From: Gemmatimonadota bacterium
GTDB lineage: Bacteria > Gemmatimonadota > Gemmatimonadetes > Gemmatimonadales > Gemmatimonadaceae
DNA: 64,000 nt
Assembly (NCBI GenBank): GCA_040388625.1
Contig: JAZKBK010000006.1
Span: 1 to 64,000 of the forward strand
Reading direction: 5' to 3'
In this document: piece after piece, positions 1 through 9,808 of the stretch
Position numbering within the stretch: position 1 is the stretch's first letter
How the letters are laid out: each line of letters opens with the position of its first letter
Notes under the pieces: model-generated
The model's database searches: none
What the model was told of the DNA's origin: nothing
The model's input: the letters and a program-made list of their open reading frames with translations, nothing else
Made by a program: the position numbers and the translations under genes

Positions 1-34
1 CAGCTCCCCGGAGCTGCGCACGGATCCTGGCATC

Positions 35-65
35 AGGGCACGCGGGCACGGGGACCTACCCCTAC
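35..65 (-). repeat. Degenerate copy of dispersed GTAGGGG palindromic repeat
   Basis: Read on the minus strand this stretch begins GTAGGGGTAGGTCCCCGTGC. It is a diverged version of the GTAGGGGCAGGC...GCCTGCCCC palindrome found twice between clpX and lon. No gene is seen in the first 177 bases of the window; a small hairpin (CAGCTC/GAGCTG) occupies bases 1-16. Confidence 0.5.
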
Positions 66-124
66 AGCGTTCACGTGGCACGCTATGTTCGATACGAACC
101 GAACGCCGTCTCCGGTGTTTTAAA

Positions 125-153
125 TGGAACGATGGGCAAGCCCCATCGTTCCA
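125..153. other. Perfect 12-bp stem-loop before the protease gene
   Basis: TGGAACGATGGG (125-136) pairs exactly with CCCATCGTTCCA (142-153) around a 5-base loop. It lies between the preferred protease start (178) and whatever precedes it. There is no clear T-run on either side, so it may be an upstream transcript end or a 5'-leader structure. The upstream ATG at 124 would have to be read through this hairpin, which argues against it as the start. Confidence 0.5.
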
Positions 154-177
154 GATTACTCTTTACCTTTCACCTTC

Positions 178-1737
178 ATGCCTCCCATATCATCACGTGT
201 CCGCTGGGGAACCGCGGTCGCGGTAGCATTCATCGGCGGCGTTCTTCTGGCGTCCGGCAAGGGATGGACGCGACTTGGCTTCGCTCAGGATGGCTCAACA
301 GTCTCCGCCATCGCCCCAGGCGGGGCGCCGGCAGCCGGTTTCTCCTCGATTGCAGACCACGCCACGCCGGCCGTTGTCTCGATTCAGGTAGACACCAAGA
401 ACCGCGCACCCACGCGCGTCCGGCAACAGATTCCGCGCGGCATGCTTCCGCCCGGGATGGAACAGTTCTTCGACTTCGGTCAGCCGCAGGCCCGTCCATC
501 GGTGGAGGAAGCCAGCGGCTCTGGCTTCATCGTTACCAAGGACGGCTACATCCTTACTAACAATCACGTAATCACCGGCGCCGATCACACGACCGTCGCC
601 GATCAGATTCACGTGAAGCTCATGGATGGCCGCGTCTTCGCCGCAAAGGTCATCGGACACGATCCATCGACGGACGTTGCTGTCCTCAAGATCGACGGCA
701 ACAACTTCCCGACGATCCCGCTCGGTGATGATACCAAGGCCAAGGTTGGCGAGTGGGTAGTCGCAATTGGAAATCCGCTCGGCGTTCTCGACTTCACCGT
801 CACCGCCGGCATCGTGAGTGCGAAAAATCGCTCACTGCCTGGACTGCTCGGCAGCGATCGCTACGCGATTTCGGATCTCATCCAGACCGACGCCGCAATC
901 AATCCCGGCAACTCCGGCGGCCCGCTCATAAACACGCGCGGCGAAGTAATCGGAATCAACAACGCCATCGCGAGTGAAACCGGCTACTACGCGGGATACG
1001 GATTCGCCGTCCCGATCACGCTCGCGAAGAAGGTCATGGACGACCTCATCGCACACGGTCACGTCAGGTTCGGAATTCTCGGCGTTCAGATAAGCGAGGT
1101 GGATGCAGATGCAGCCGCCGTCGCGAAACTGGATCACGTGTACGGTGTCCTCGTTCAGGGATTCAATCCTGACACACCGGACAATCCTGCACGCAAGGCA
1201 GGATTGCAGGAAGGCGACGTGATCATCAGCGCCGACGGCCAGCCTGCGGATCGCGTGAGCTCGCTGCAGCGTGTAATACGCAACCACGCGCCAGGCGAGA
1301 CCGTGCATCTCGAGTATGTCCGCTACGGCAAGAAGATGGCTGTAGACGTCAAGCTCGCACCGCGGCCCTCCGACTCGACGACTGCGACGCAGGCGAGCGC
1401 CAACCCAACTTCCACCAAGGGTGTCGCGGGCGCCAAGCTCGGCGCCACGATCGCACCACTCCCGCCGCCGGATCAGCGTCCCGCCGGTTTCCCGAACCAC
1501 GGTGTGCTGGTCACCGACGTTGTCAGTCTGGGCACGTCATACGGCAAACTGCAGCCGGGAATGGTGATCACCGAGGTGCTGTACCCGACACCGCGCAAAC
1601 AGGTCAACTCGGTCGCTGATCTTCAGGGCGTTCTCAACTCGATGAAGGCTGGCGACTACATCAGCCTCAACGTCGCGCTTCCTGACGGCCGCGGCGGCGT
1701 GCAAAACGCTGTGGTGAACATTCGCCTGGGCCAGTAG
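178..1737 (+). CDS. htrA: HtrA/DegP-type serine protease with two PDZ domains
   Basis: Periplasmic trypsin-like protease/chaperone that degrades or holds misfolded envelope proteins. Counting from ATG 178 (519 aa), a hydrophobic N-terminal segment (about residues 11-25) is a signal or anchor. The protease domain carries the triad His130 (NNHVITG), Asp166 (TDVAVLKI) and Ser246 (GNSGGPL). A clear PDZ domain follows (about 300-400), and a second, more divergent PDZ-like domain ends the protein. An ATG at 124 is in frame but adds 18 residues ahead of the signal and spans a perfect hairpin, so 178 is preferred. No Shine-Dalgarno is visible. A strong terminator follows at 1757. DegP, DegQ and DegS subtypes cannot be separated from sequence alone. 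Confidence 0.93.
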   Translation: MPPISSRVRWGTAVAVAFIGGVLLASGKGWTRLGFAQDGSTVSAIAPGGAPAAGFSSIADHATPAVVSIQVDTKNRAPTRVRQQIPRGMLPPGMEQFFDFGQPQARPSVEEASGSGFIVTKDGYILTNNHVITGADHTTVADQIHVKLMDGRVFAAKVIGHDPSTDVAVLKIDGNNFPTIPLGDDTKAKVGEWVVAIGNPLGVLDFTVTAGIVSAKNRSLPGLLGSDRYAISDLIQTDAAINPGNSGGPLINTRGEVIGINNAIASETGYYAGYGFAVPITLAKKVMDDLIAHGHVRFGILGVQISEVDADAAAVAKLDHVYGVLVQGFNPDTPDNPARKAGLQEGDVIISADGQPADRVSSLQRVIRNHAPGETVHLEYVRYGKKMAVDVKLAPRPSDSTTATQASANPTSTKGVAGAKLGATIAPLPPPDQRPAGFPNHGVLVTDVVSLGTSYGKLQPGMVITEVLYPTPRKQVNSVADLQGVLNSMKAGDYISLNVALPDGRGGVQNAVVNIRLGQ

Positions 1738-1756
1738 CCAGGCCATTACCATTGGA

Positions 1757-1800
1757 AAGCGGCCGGGATGCGTAATCGTATCCCGGCCGCTTATTTTTCG
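1757..1800 (+). terminator. Rho-independent terminator of the HtrA gene
   Basis: AAGCGGCCGGGAT (1757-1769) and its complement (1780-1792) form a 13-bp GC-rich stem, followed by TATTTTTCG. It lies 19 bases after the HtrA stop codon and just before the tRNA. Confidence 0.9.
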
Positions 1801-1811
1801 TTTTGCATCAC

Positions 1812-1893
1812 GCGAGGATGGCGAAATTGGTAGACGCACCAGCCTTAGGAGCTGGCGGTTAACACCATGGGGGTTCGAGTCCCCCTCCTCGCA
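1812..1893 (+). tRNA. tRNA-Leu (anticodon UAG)
   Basis: A complete cloverleaf is visible. The acceptor arms are GCGAGGA and TCCTCGC with discriminator A. The D-loop contains TTGGTAGACGC. The anticodon stem CCAGC/GCTGG encloses loop CTTAGGA, giving anticodon TAG. A long class II variable arm is present, and the T-arm has GGTTCGAGTCC. The 3' CCA is not encoded, as the next bases are CTG, so it must be added after transcription. Confidence 0.95.
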
Positions 1894-2041
1894 CTGATCG
1901 GTCCTGCGTGGACTTCGCGTCAACTTTAGTTGCACCCGCCAGACGCGACTCGTACTGTTCGCCTGTGTGCCAGTTCCCGATCGATCAGACCAGAAGACGC
2001 ACAGCTGCATGCCAGCGTCATCTCCAACACTCCGACGCGGC

Positions 2042-2929
2042 ATGAAACTGCGGGAACGTGTCCTCGTTGCGATGAGCGTGCTTGCGCTCCCTCTCGCCTC
2101 CATAAAAGCACAATCGGCAGCCAGCGACAGCATCGCCGCGGCTTCATCGAATTCGTCCGTACCCACCACCGGCGCGCAGGCTGATTCGACCCCGCCCTGG
2201 ATCACGAAGCGTGAGTTGCTTGGCGGCGGAATATCGGTACTGGCCACCGTTGCGGTCGCCCCTCTGGACAAGCCGGTCTCTGCAGAGTTCCAGGAAGCGG
2301 GCTGGCAGAAGGACGAGCCTTTGCACAGCGCCAGTCAGGCGCTCGCGTTCGCCGGCGGCCCGGGACCGTTCCTGCTTGGGGCGGGATTCATCGCGGCCGG
2401 TCGCCTGTCAGGGAGTCCGCGACTCTATGGCGCGGGGATGCACCTCACCGCGGCTGTGCTGCTTGCGGCTGGCGTGACAGCCCTGGGAAAGGGGATTGCC
2501 GGACGCGCCCTTCCAGGAGTGAAGACATCGGAAAGTTTCGCATGGGCTCGTGGGTTTCACAGAGGGAACGGTCCATTCGTGTCGTTCCCGTCCGGCCACA
2601 CCGCCGCAGCATTCGCAATGGCCTCGGCGTTGACCGGAGAGACCGCAGCCTGGCGTCCGGGGCTCGCGCGCTACGTCGGCCCGTTTGCCTACGCGACGGC
2701 GTCGGCAATTGGATTCGCTCGCCTCTATCAACACGTGCATTGGGTGAGCGATCTGCCGCTGGCAGCTGCCATCGGCACATGGAGCGGGATCTCGGTCGAA
2801 AGCCACGTGCATCACAGCGGCCGACGCGGCGTGATAGCCGCCGTCGCGCGCTGCGCAACGCTCCAGCCGAGTCCGGAGGGAGGCGTGTTGGTGGGCGTAT
2901 CGCTGCCGTTCGTCGCAACCGGCAGATGA
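2042..2929 (+). CDS. Secreted PAP2-superfamily phosphatase
   Basis: Type 2 phosphatidic acid phosphatase fold protein, likely acting on lipid phosphates or undecaprenyl pyrophosphate at the cell envelope. From ATG 2042 (295 aa) it starts with a signal peptide (MKLRERVLVAMSVLALPLAS). The mid-protein has the PAP2 motifs PSGHTAAAFAMAS and RLYQHVHWVSD (the R-x5-H-x3-D catalytic box). The first motif is degenerate (KGIAGRALP in place of K-x6-RP). Several hydrophobic segments alternate with these motifs. An in-frame ATG at 1967 would bury the signal peptide, so 2042 is chosen. The substrate cannot be told. It precedes tig by 62 bp and is probably a separate unit. Confidence 0.85.
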   Translation: MKLRERVLVAMSVLALPLASIKAQSAASDSIAAASSNSSVPTTGAQADSTPPWITKRELLGGGISVLATVAVAPLDKPVSAEFQEAGWQKDEPLHSASQALAFAGGPGPFLLGAGFIAAGRLSGSPRLYGAGMHLTAAVLLAAGVTALGKGIAGRALPGVKTSESFAWARGFHRGNGPFVSFPSGHTAAAFAMASALTGETAAWRPGLARYVGPFAYATASAIGFARLYQHVHWVSDLPLAAAIGTWSGISVESHVHHSGRRGVIAAVARCATLQPSPEGGVLVGVSLPFVATGR

Positions 2930-2979
2930 CGGCTGGGGTGGCACCGGACTGACGCGACGGGATATGCCCCCGCGACCGT

Positions 2980-2985
2980 TATATT
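2980..2985 (+). promoter_or_regulatory. Probable -10 box immediately before tig
   Basis: TATATT lies only 6 bases before the tig ATG (2992) and no Shine-Dalgarno is present. Initiation at the usual distance from a -10 box would begin the mRNA at or next to the start codon. No convincing -35 hexamer is seen. Confidence 0.4.
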
Positions 2986-2991
2986 CCAGCG

Positions 2992-4239
2992 ATGGAGATA
3001 CAGCTCAACCCCAAGACCACCACCGGCGTCGAGCGCGCCGTTGAAGTGACAGTTCCAGCCTCGGAAGTGGCCGCGGCTGAAGAGCGCACCACCAAACGCT
3101 ATGCCTCCCAGGCACGGCTGCCCGGCTTCCGGCCCGGCAAGGCCCCGGCGGCCGTTGTGCGCAAGAAGTTCGCTGAAGCGATCCGCAACGAGACGATCGA
3201 ATCGGTCGTGCGCGAGGCCTACAAGGAGATCGTCGAAAAGGACAACATCCAGGTAGCGTCGCAGCCGCACATCCACGATCTCAAGTTCGAGGAGGGCTCG
3301 CCGCTCACCTTCGAGTTCCATTACGAGGTCCGGCCAACGGTCGAGCTCGGGCGAACCAGCGGATTCAAGGTGCGCCGCGAACCCGTGACCGTCACCGACG
3401 AACAGCTTCAGGAGCAGATCGACCGCCTCCGCGACGAGCACGCCGCATGGGCCCCCGTAGAAGGCAAGCCAGTCGAAGGCGACATGGTGAGCGTCGGTCT
3501 CTCCGTCGCTGATGACGAAGGCAAGCTCGCCGAGCCGCGCGACGTATCGCTCGTGCTTGGCGACGGCAAGGCGATCGCCGGAATCGAGGAGCTGATCATG
3601 GAAGCGGGTCCGGGCGAGACGGTCGAGCGACCGGTTCGGTGGCCGGAGGATTTCCCTGAAGAAGCGCAGCGCGCGCAGACCAAGACGGTTCGCGCAACCG
3701 TGCACGAAGTGAAGCGCAAGTCTCTCCCGACTCTGGACGATGCATTTGCACGCGAGATCGGTGACTTCGATTCCGCCGATGCACTCCGCTCAGCGGTTCG
3801 CCAGGACATGGAGAAGTTCGCGCAACGTGAATCGGAAGCGCACGTGCGACAGGGTCTCATCGACCAGGTGATCGCTGCAAATCCATTCGACGTTCCGCGC
3901 AGCTGGGTGGGGCAGCTGGTGGATAACTACGCCGAGACGTATCAGGTTCCCGCGGACCAGCGTGCGCAGTTCGACACCGAATTCGCGCAGGTCGCGGAGC
4001 GACAGATCAAACGCGACCTGATCGTCGACGCAATTGCAGAACAGGAAAAGCTCACCGCTTCCGAGCGCGATCTCGACGACAGGATCGCGGAGCAGGCGAC
4101 GGAGCGTGGAGTCGAGCCCGGGCAGCTTTACGCAGCGCTGGAAAAGGGCGGCAGATTGAAGGATCTGGAGCGGACCATTACGGAAGACAAGGTGTTCAAG
4201 TGGTTGGTTGAACGAAACGACATTGTGACAGAGGCCTAG
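2992..4239 (+). CDS. tig: Trigger factor
   Basis: Ribosome-associated chaperone and peptidyl-prolyl isomerase that binds nascent chains at the exit tunnel. The 415-aa length is slightly short of the usual 430 or so. The N-terminal domain carries the ribosome-binding signature GFRPGKAP (about residues 44-51). The FKBP-like PPIase domain follows (about 150-235, including [12 protein letters not shown]), then the helical chaperone arms to the C-terminus. It begins the conserved tig-clpP-clpX-lon order and is followed by clpP after 2 bp, so the two are almost certainly co-transcribed. There is no Shine-Dalgarno; a TATATT box sits six bases before the ATG. Confidence 0.97.
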   Translation: MEIQLNPKTTTGVERAVEVTVPASEVAAAEERTTKRYASQARLPGFRPGKAPAAVVRKKFAEAIRNETIESVVREAYKEIVEKDNIQVASQPHIHDLKFEEGSPLTFEFHYEVRPTVELGRTSGFKVRREPVTVTDEQLQEQIDRLRDEHAAWAPVEGKPVEGDMVSVGLSVADDEGKLAEPRDVSLVLGDGKAIAGIEELIMEAGPGETVERPVRWPEDFPEEAQRAQTKTVRATVHEVKRKSLPTLDDAFAREIGDFDSADALRSAVRQDMEKFAQRESEAHVRQGLIDQVIAANPFDVPRSWVGQLVDNYAETYQVPADQRAQFDTEFAQVAERQIKRDLIVDAIAEQEKLTASERDLDDRIAEQATERGVEPGQLYAALEKGGRLKDLERTITEDKVFKWLVERNDIVTEA

Positions 4240-4241
4240 TC

Positions 4242-4871
4242 ATGGCGATTTACGCACCATATGTAATCGAGCGATCTTCTCGCGGAGAGCGCACCTACGA
4301 CGTTTTCTCACGTCTGCTCATGGACCGCATTGTGTTCCTCGGAACGCCGGTCACCGACGACGTAGCGAACGTCATCATCGCGCAGCTGTTGTTCCTGGAA
4401 TCGGACAATCAGGAGCGCGACATCCACATGTACATCAACTCGCCGGGCGGCTCTGTTTCCGCCGGAATGGCGATCTACGATACGATGCAGTACCTCAAGA
4501 GTCCCGTGAACACGACGTGCATGGGAATGGCGGCGAGCATGGGCGCGTTCCTGCTCATGGCAGGCCGGAAGGGCAAGCGGTTTGCGCTTCCCCACTCGCG
4601 CATCATGATCCACCAGCCGTCGCAGAACGGTGGCGGCGGATCGGCATCTGACATCGAGATTCAGGCGAAGGAGATTCTATTCCTGCGCGAAAAGCTGAAC
4701 TCGTTGATGGCCAAGCACACGGGTCAACCGTTGGAGCGCATCGAGCGTGACACGGACCGCGATCGTTTCCTTTCGGCGGAAGAGGCGAAGGAGTACGGCC
4801 TGATCGACGCTGTGATAACGCACCGCGGCGAGATGATCGAGACGTCCAGCCAGCCGCAGGTTACAGTCTAG
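4242..4871 (+). CDS. clpP: ATP-dependent Clp protease proteolytic subunit
   Basis: Serine peptidase forming the tetradecameric chamber that ClpX (or ClpA/ClpC) feeds with unfolded substrates. At 209 aa it has normal family length. Catalytic Ser99 lies in GMAASMGAF, His124 in MIHQPSQ, and the Asp in the ERDTDRDRF segment near residue 172. The handle sequence [17 protein letters not shown] is intact. It starts 2 bp after tig, with GAGG in the tail of tig serving as its ribosome site, so it is probably coupled to tig. It is separated from its partner clpX by about 200 bp of repeats and a palindrome. Confidence 0.98.
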   Translation: MAIYAPYVIERSSRGERTYDVFSRLLMDRIVFLGTPVTDDVANVIIAQLLFLESDNQERDIHMYINSPGGSVSAGMAIYDTMQYLKSPVNTTCMGMAASMGAFLLMAGRKGKRFALPHSRIMIHQPSQNGGGGSASDIEIQAKEILFLREKLNSLMAKHTGQPLERIERDTDRDRFLSAEEAKEYGLIDAVITHRGEMIETSSQPQVTV

Positions 4872-4889
4872 CGGGGATGCATGTAGCCC

Positions 4890-4984
4890 GTCGTTCCCGC
4901 GAAAGCGGACCCGGAGTCGCCATTCCTGCGAAAGCGGGAATGACGACCGATGGACCGGTCCCCGCTTTGGCGCGGGATGACAAC
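4890..4984. repeat. Three dRS3-like palindromic repeats (GTTCCCGCGAAAGCGG family)
   Basis: Three related inverted-repeat units sit in the clpP-clpX gap: 4890-4910 (TCGTTCCCGCGAAAGCGGAC), 4921-4947 (ATTCCTGCGAAAGCGGGAAT plus GACGAC) and 4958-4984 (TCCCCGCTTTGGCGCGGGAT plus GACAAC). The middle unit fits the ATTCCC-N8-GGGAAT form of Neisserial dRS3 repeats except for one base. The third is in the opposite orientation. Confidence 0.75.
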
Positions 4985-4990
4985 CCTTGC

Positions 4991-5008
4991 TTGTGAATTA
5001 ATTCACAA
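4991..5008. promoter_or_regulatory. Perfect 18-bp palindrome matching the CRP/FNR-family site
   Basis: TTGTGAATTAATTCACAA is its own reverse complement and contains TGTGA-N6-TCACA, the consensus half-site pair of CRP-type regulators. It lies 62 bases upstream of the clpX start codon, in an AT-rich island within GC-rich DNA. That position suits control of clpX transcription. The regulator is not encoded in this window. Confidence 0.6.
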
Positions 5009-5069
5009 GACCGATACCCGTTAAGAATGGTTGACCGCGCCATGCCCGGGTATTTGCTTTCAGACAGAT

Positions 5070-6308
<1,239 letters not shown>

Positions 6309-6321
6309 TTACGTGGATTAT

Positions 6322-6349
6322 GTAGGGGCAGGCCCCCGTGCCTGCCCCG
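6322..6349 (+). repeat. Palindromic repeat, left copy (clpX-lon gap)
   Basis: GTAGGGGCAGGC...GCCTGCCCCG contains a perfect 9-bp stem (GGGGCAGGC 6325-6333, GCCTGCCCC 6340-6348) around a 6-base loop. It begins 13 bases after the clpX stop, is inverted relative to the copy at 6574, and may also end the clpX transcript. Confidence 0.75.
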
Positions 6350-6384
6350 CCGTACGACGACGATTTCACCCGAAACGATCTGGC

Positions 6385-6520
6385 GCGCGATTCGATCCCC
6401 GGCCCGGTTCAACGCCGCGCGATTCGATCGCCCACGATTCGATCCCCGGCCCGGTTTGACCATGCGCGATACGTTCCCCGGCGCGATTCGACCCCACCCG
6501 ATACGACCCCCGCCGATGAT
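6385..6520. repeat. Array of GATTCGATCCCCGGCCCGGTT direct repeats
   Basis: This lies in the only gene-free stretch above 300 bases (6309-6698). Near-identical units CGATTCGATCCCCGGCCCGG occur at 6388 and 6435. Shorter degenerate copies (GCGCGATACGTTCCCCG, GCGCGATTCGACCCC, CCGATACGACCCCCG) follow to about 6512. I see no coding potential with normal composition. The array is enclosed by the inverted palindromes at 6322 and 6574. Confidence 0.7.
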
Positions 6521-6573
6521 CCCGATGTGATTTTTGGTGCATGGTGCGCGTGAGACGTCCGCGGCATCAGCGC

Positions 6574-6599
6574 GGGCAGGCGCGGGGGCCTGCCCCTAC
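6574..6599 (-). repeat. Palindromic repeat, right copy (clpX-lon gap)
   Basis: GGGCAGGC-GCGGGG-GCCTGCCCCTAC is the same palindrome as at 6322 in inverted orientation. Together the two bound a segment of about 278 bp with a GTAGGGGCAGGC motif at each outer end, the arrangement of a BIME-like repeat pair or a small non-autonomous element. Confidence 0.7.
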
Positions 6600-6685
6600 G
6601 GTGTCGTCATCCATGGGGGGAACGGTGCAGGGCTATACGATGGCGCCCGTGGCGTACCGTCATCACCGGCGCCCCATCCGGCTGC

Positions 6686-6691
6686 TAGCTT
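6686..6691 (+). promoter_or_regulatory. Probable -10 box immediately before lon
   Basis: TAGCTT ends 7 bases before the preferred lon ATG (6699), and no Shine-Dalgarno intervenes. The same hexamer occurs shortly upstream of the acyltransferase (10465), gspE-like (11943), cupredoxin (34844) and cystathionine-enzyme (48877) genes. Confidence 0.4.
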
Positions 6692-6698
6692 TCCTGTA

Positions 6699-9182
6699 AT
6701 GCCACCCACCAAAAGCCGCGCACGCGGCGCCTCCCGCACCACTGCCGAAGCGCCGGCGCCCAGCGAGCCGGCTACGGAGACCTCGCCCGACGCGCGCACC
6801 CTTCCCGTGCTCGCGCTCCGCGACGTGGTCTTCTTTCCGAATGTGATCATGCCGCTCCTCATCGGACGGAAGTCATCACTCGGCGCGCTGGACGAGGCGG
6901 GGCTCGGCTCGGGCGACGTCCTGCTTGTCGCACAACGCGACGCGTCGGACGAGGAGCCGGGCGGGCCGGATCTGTTCCGCACCGGCGTGATCGCTCGCGT
7001 GATTCAGCTGAGCAGACTGCCAAACGGGAGCAGCAAGGTCCTTCTCGAGGGACGCGAGCGCGCCCGCGTGACGAGATTCGTACGCAGACGGCGCGGGATT
7101 CTCCACGCAGACGTGCGCTTGGACCCTCTCGTCGCCTCCGGCCACGAAGATGCACGACTCACCGACGCCACCGCGCGGCGCGCAGTCGCCCTGTTCGAGG
7201 AATACGTCGAGCTGCAGCGCCGGATTCCGTCCGAGGTAATCGCTCTGGTGCAGAGCGCCATCACACCGGAACGCCAGGCGTACGGCATTGCCGCGCACGT
7301 TCCGGCCGCACTGGAAGTGCGCCAGCGGATTCTGGAATCCGCCACACTCGAAGATGCGTTCAGCGCAATCACCGTACTGCTCGCCGGCGAGATCGAAGTG
7401 CTGCGCATCGAGCGCAAGCTGGACGACGATACGCGCGGCGCGATGTATCAGACGCAGCGCGAGTTCTATCTGCAGGAACAGCTCAAGCTCATCCACCGCG
7501 AGCTTGGCCAGGATGACGCCGATGACGTGAGCGAGCTGGAATCTTCGCTGCAGGCGAAGGCGCTTCCGGAACCGGTGCGAATGCGCGTGCAGCGCGAATT
7601 GCGTAAGCTGCGCCGCATGGCCCCCACATCGCCCGAATACACGGTGTCGCGCAACTTCCTTGACTGGATCGGTGCCCTGCCCTGGGATGAGCGCACAACC
7701 GAAACCCTGGAGGTGGCGCACGCGCGACGTGTGCTGGATGAGGACCATTACGGCCTGCAGGACGTCAAGGACCGCATTCTCGACTTCATCGCAGTGCTGT
7801 CGCTCGTCGGCCGCATCGACGGCCCCATACTCTGCCTCGTCGGGCCGCCCGGCGTCGGCAAGACGTCGCTCGGGCGATCCATCGCGCGTGCGCTTGGCCG
7901 CAAGTTCGTCCGCATGTCGCTCGGCGGCGTGCGTGACGAGGCGGAGATTCGTGGACATCGGCGCACCTACATAGGTTCGATGCCGGGCCGGGTGATTCAG
8001 GCGATGCGGAAGGCCGAGGTAGTGAATCCTGTGATACTGCTGGACGAGATCGACAAGCTCGGGCTGGATTACAGAGGCGACCCCGCGGCTGCTCTTCTCG
8101 AGGTTCTGGATCCGGAGCAGAACTCGGCATTCAACGATCACTATCTCGAAGTCGATTACGATCTATCGCAGGCCCTGTTTGTAACAACGGCGAATTCGCT
8201 CGCCACGATCCCCGACGCGCTGCGCGACAGAATGGAGATCATTCGCGTGCCTGGTTATCTCGATCAGGAAAAGCTCGCAATCGCACGCAAGTATCTCGTT
8301 CCGCGCCAGTTGGAAGCGAATGGTCTCGACGTGAGTGAGGTGAAGCTCGACGCCGACGTGTTACCGGCGATTCTCCGCTCCTACACACGCGAGGCCGGAG
8401 TGCGCGAGCTGGACAGGCAGATCGCGAAGCTTGCGCGCAAGCTGGCGCGTCGTCAGGCGGAAGCGGGCAACCAGTCGATTGCATCGCAGCACGTCGCTGC
8501 GTCCGATCTCCATGGCATGCTCGGCGTGGAGCGCTACGACGCGGATCTCGCGAGCCTCGAAGACAAGATCGGCGTCGCTCGCGGGCTGGCATACACAACG
8601 GCCGGTGGTGAGACGCTCGAGATCGAGGTGAGCGTCGTGCGCGGTCGTGGCAAGATCTCGCTCACGGGCACGCTGGGCGACGTGATGAAGGAATCAGCAT
8701 CGGCAGCGATGAGTTATGTGCGCGGCCGCGCCGATGAGCTTGGTGTGGCGGCGGATTTCTATCGCACGCGAGACATCCACATTCACATCCCGGACGGCGC
8801 AACGCCGAAGGATGGGCCGAGCGCTGGTATCGCGATCGCGACCGCGGTTGCGAGCGCGCTGACAGGGATTCCGGTGCGCGGCGATCTTGCCATGACGGGT
8901 GAGATAACGCTGCGCGGGCGCGTGCTTCCGATCGGGGGTCTCAAGGAGAAGTCGGTCGCAGCACATCGGAATCACGTAGTGGACGTGATAATCCCGCATG
9001 CCAATGCGCGTGATCTCGAAGAGCTGCCACAGGAAGTACGCGACGCGATTCGCTTCCATCCAGTGAAGACGATGGACGAGGTACTCAAGCTCGCACTTCG
9101 CGGCGCGTCGCCTGACGTTACTGCGCAACGCACACGGAAGCGTCCACGCAGTCAGGCGGTCGCGGCCGTGAGCGCGCATTAG
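6699..9182 (+). CDS. lon: ATP-dependent protease Lon
   Basis: Cytosolic AAA+ serine protease for damaged and regulatory proteins. From ATG 6699 it is 827 aa. A Ser/Thr/Ala-rich N-terminal tail of about 30 residues precedes the LON substrate-binding domain (from [15 protein letters not shown]). A coiled region follows, then the AAA+ module with Walker [10 protein letters not shown] (about 382-390) and Walker [12 protein letters not shown]. The C-terminal peptidase has catalytic Ser708 (DGPSAGIA) and Lys751 ([12 protein letters not shown]), the usual 43 residues apart. The open frame runs upstream to 6534 through the repeat region, but that extension is low-complexity and unlike Lon. It ends immediately before engB. 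Confidence 0.97.
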   Translation: MPPTKSRARGASRTTAEAPAPSEPATETSPDARTLPVLALRDVVFFPNVIMPLLIGRKSSLGALDEAGLGSGDVLLVAQRDASDEEPGGPDLFRTGVIARVIQLSRLPNGSSKVLLEGRERARVTRFVRRRRGILHADVRLDPLVASGHEDARLTDATARRAVALFEEYVELQRRIPSEVIALVQSAITPERQAYGIAAHVPAALEVRQRILESATLEDAFSAITVLLAGEIEVLRIERKLDDDTRGAMYQTQREFYLQEQLKLIHRELGQDDADDVSELESSLQAKALPEPVRMRVQRELRKLRRMAPTSPEYTVSRNFLDWIGALPWDERTTETLEVAHARRVLDEDHYGLQDVKDRILDFIAVLSLVGRIDGPILCLVGPPGVGKTSLGRSIARALGRKFVRMSLGGVRDEAEIRGHRRTYIGSMPGRVIQAMRKAEVVNPVILLDEIDKLGLDYRGDPAAALLEVLDPEQNSAFNDHYLEVDYDLSQALFVTTANSLATIPDALRDRMEIIRVPGYLDQEKLAIARKYLVPRQLEANGLDVSEVKLDADVLPAILRSYTREAGVRELDRQIAKLARKLARRQAEAGNQSIASQHVAASDLHGMLGVERYDADLASLEDKIGVARGLAYTTAGGETLEIEVSVVRGRGKISLTGTLGDVMKESASAAMSYVRGRADELGVAADFYRTRDIHIHIPDGATPKDGPSAGIAIATAVASALTGIPVRGDLAMTGEITLRGRVLPIGGLKEKSVAAHRNHVVDVIIPHANARDLEELPQEVRDAIRFHPVKTMDEVLKLALRGASPDVTAQRTRKRPRSQAVAAVSAH

Positions 9183-9190
9183 TGTCTGCG

Positions 9191-9808
9191 ATGGCATCCA
9201 CTGATCCGCTGGTGATTCGCTCGCTCGAGTTCGTGGGAGGACTGGCGAGCGTCGGCGGATGGAGACCGGACCTCGATCTCCCGGAGATTGCGTTTGCGGG
9301 CCGATCCAACGTCGGCAAATCATCGCTGTTGAACAAGCTGCTCAAGCGGCGCAGCTTCGTGCGCGTGAGCAAGACGCCGGGCCGCACTCGCGAGATCAAT
9401 TTCTTCAAGGTGAATGGCACGTTTCTGCTCGCCGATCTTCCCGGTTACGGGTATGCCAAGGTATCGAAGACGAGATCGGCTGAATGGGGTCCGTTGATCG
9501 AGTCGTATCTGCGCAGCACCAGACAGCTCCGCGGTGTGGTGCAGTTGCTCGACGTGCGCCACGACCCGACCGAAGACGACCGTCAGATGCTTGATTTTCT
9601 TGCCGAGGTCAGCGTCCCCGTCATGTTCGTCGCAACCAAGACCGACAAGTTGTCGCAGGCCGCGGCGACGCGGCGCGTGCAGGAACTCGCAATCATGCTG
9701 CAGGTGGACGAGGATCACATCATCCCGTTCAGTGCACAGACAGGCACGGGACGTGATGAGCTCGCGGAGGCGATTTCCGGCTTGCTTGCTCCGGAGCCGG
9801 CTGCTTGA
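9191..9808 (+). CDS. engB: Ribosome biogenesis GTPase YsxC/EngB
   Basis: TRAFAC-class GTPase needed for 50S subunit assembly. The protein is about 205 aa, normal for the family. G1 is GRSNVGKSSLLNKLL, followed by the YsxC-typical TPGRTREINFF switch. G3 is DLPGYGYAK and G4 is ATKTDKLS. The start is either ATG 9191 or an in-frame GTG at 9182 that overlaps the lon stop by one base (taGTG); both give a normal protein. The stop overlaps the next gene's TTG start, so lon, engB and the lipoprotein gene look like one transcript. Confidence 0.95.
   Translation: MASTDPLVIRSLEFVGGLASVGGWRPDLDLPEIAFAGRSNVGKSSLLNKLLKRRSFVRVSKTPGRTREINFFKVNGTFLLADLPGYGYAKVSKTRSAEWGPLIESYLRSTRQLRGVVQLLDVRHDPTEDDRQMLDFLAEVSVPVMFVATKTDKLSQAAATRRVQELAIMLQVDEDHIIPFSAQTGTGRDELAEAISGLLAPEPAA

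Noticed and set aside
6385-6520. Repeat array considered as a CRISPR
   Set aside because: The units are irregular in length and spacing, there are no unique spacers of constant length, and no cas genes lie nearby.
6534-6698. Upstream extension of Lon through the repeat region
   Set aside because: The added 55 residues derive from the palindromic repeat and do not resemble Lon; ATG 6699 gives the normal N-terminus.
6876-8141. 421-codon minus-strand frame within lon
   Set aside because: It lies entirely inside lon and has the composition typical of antisense frames.
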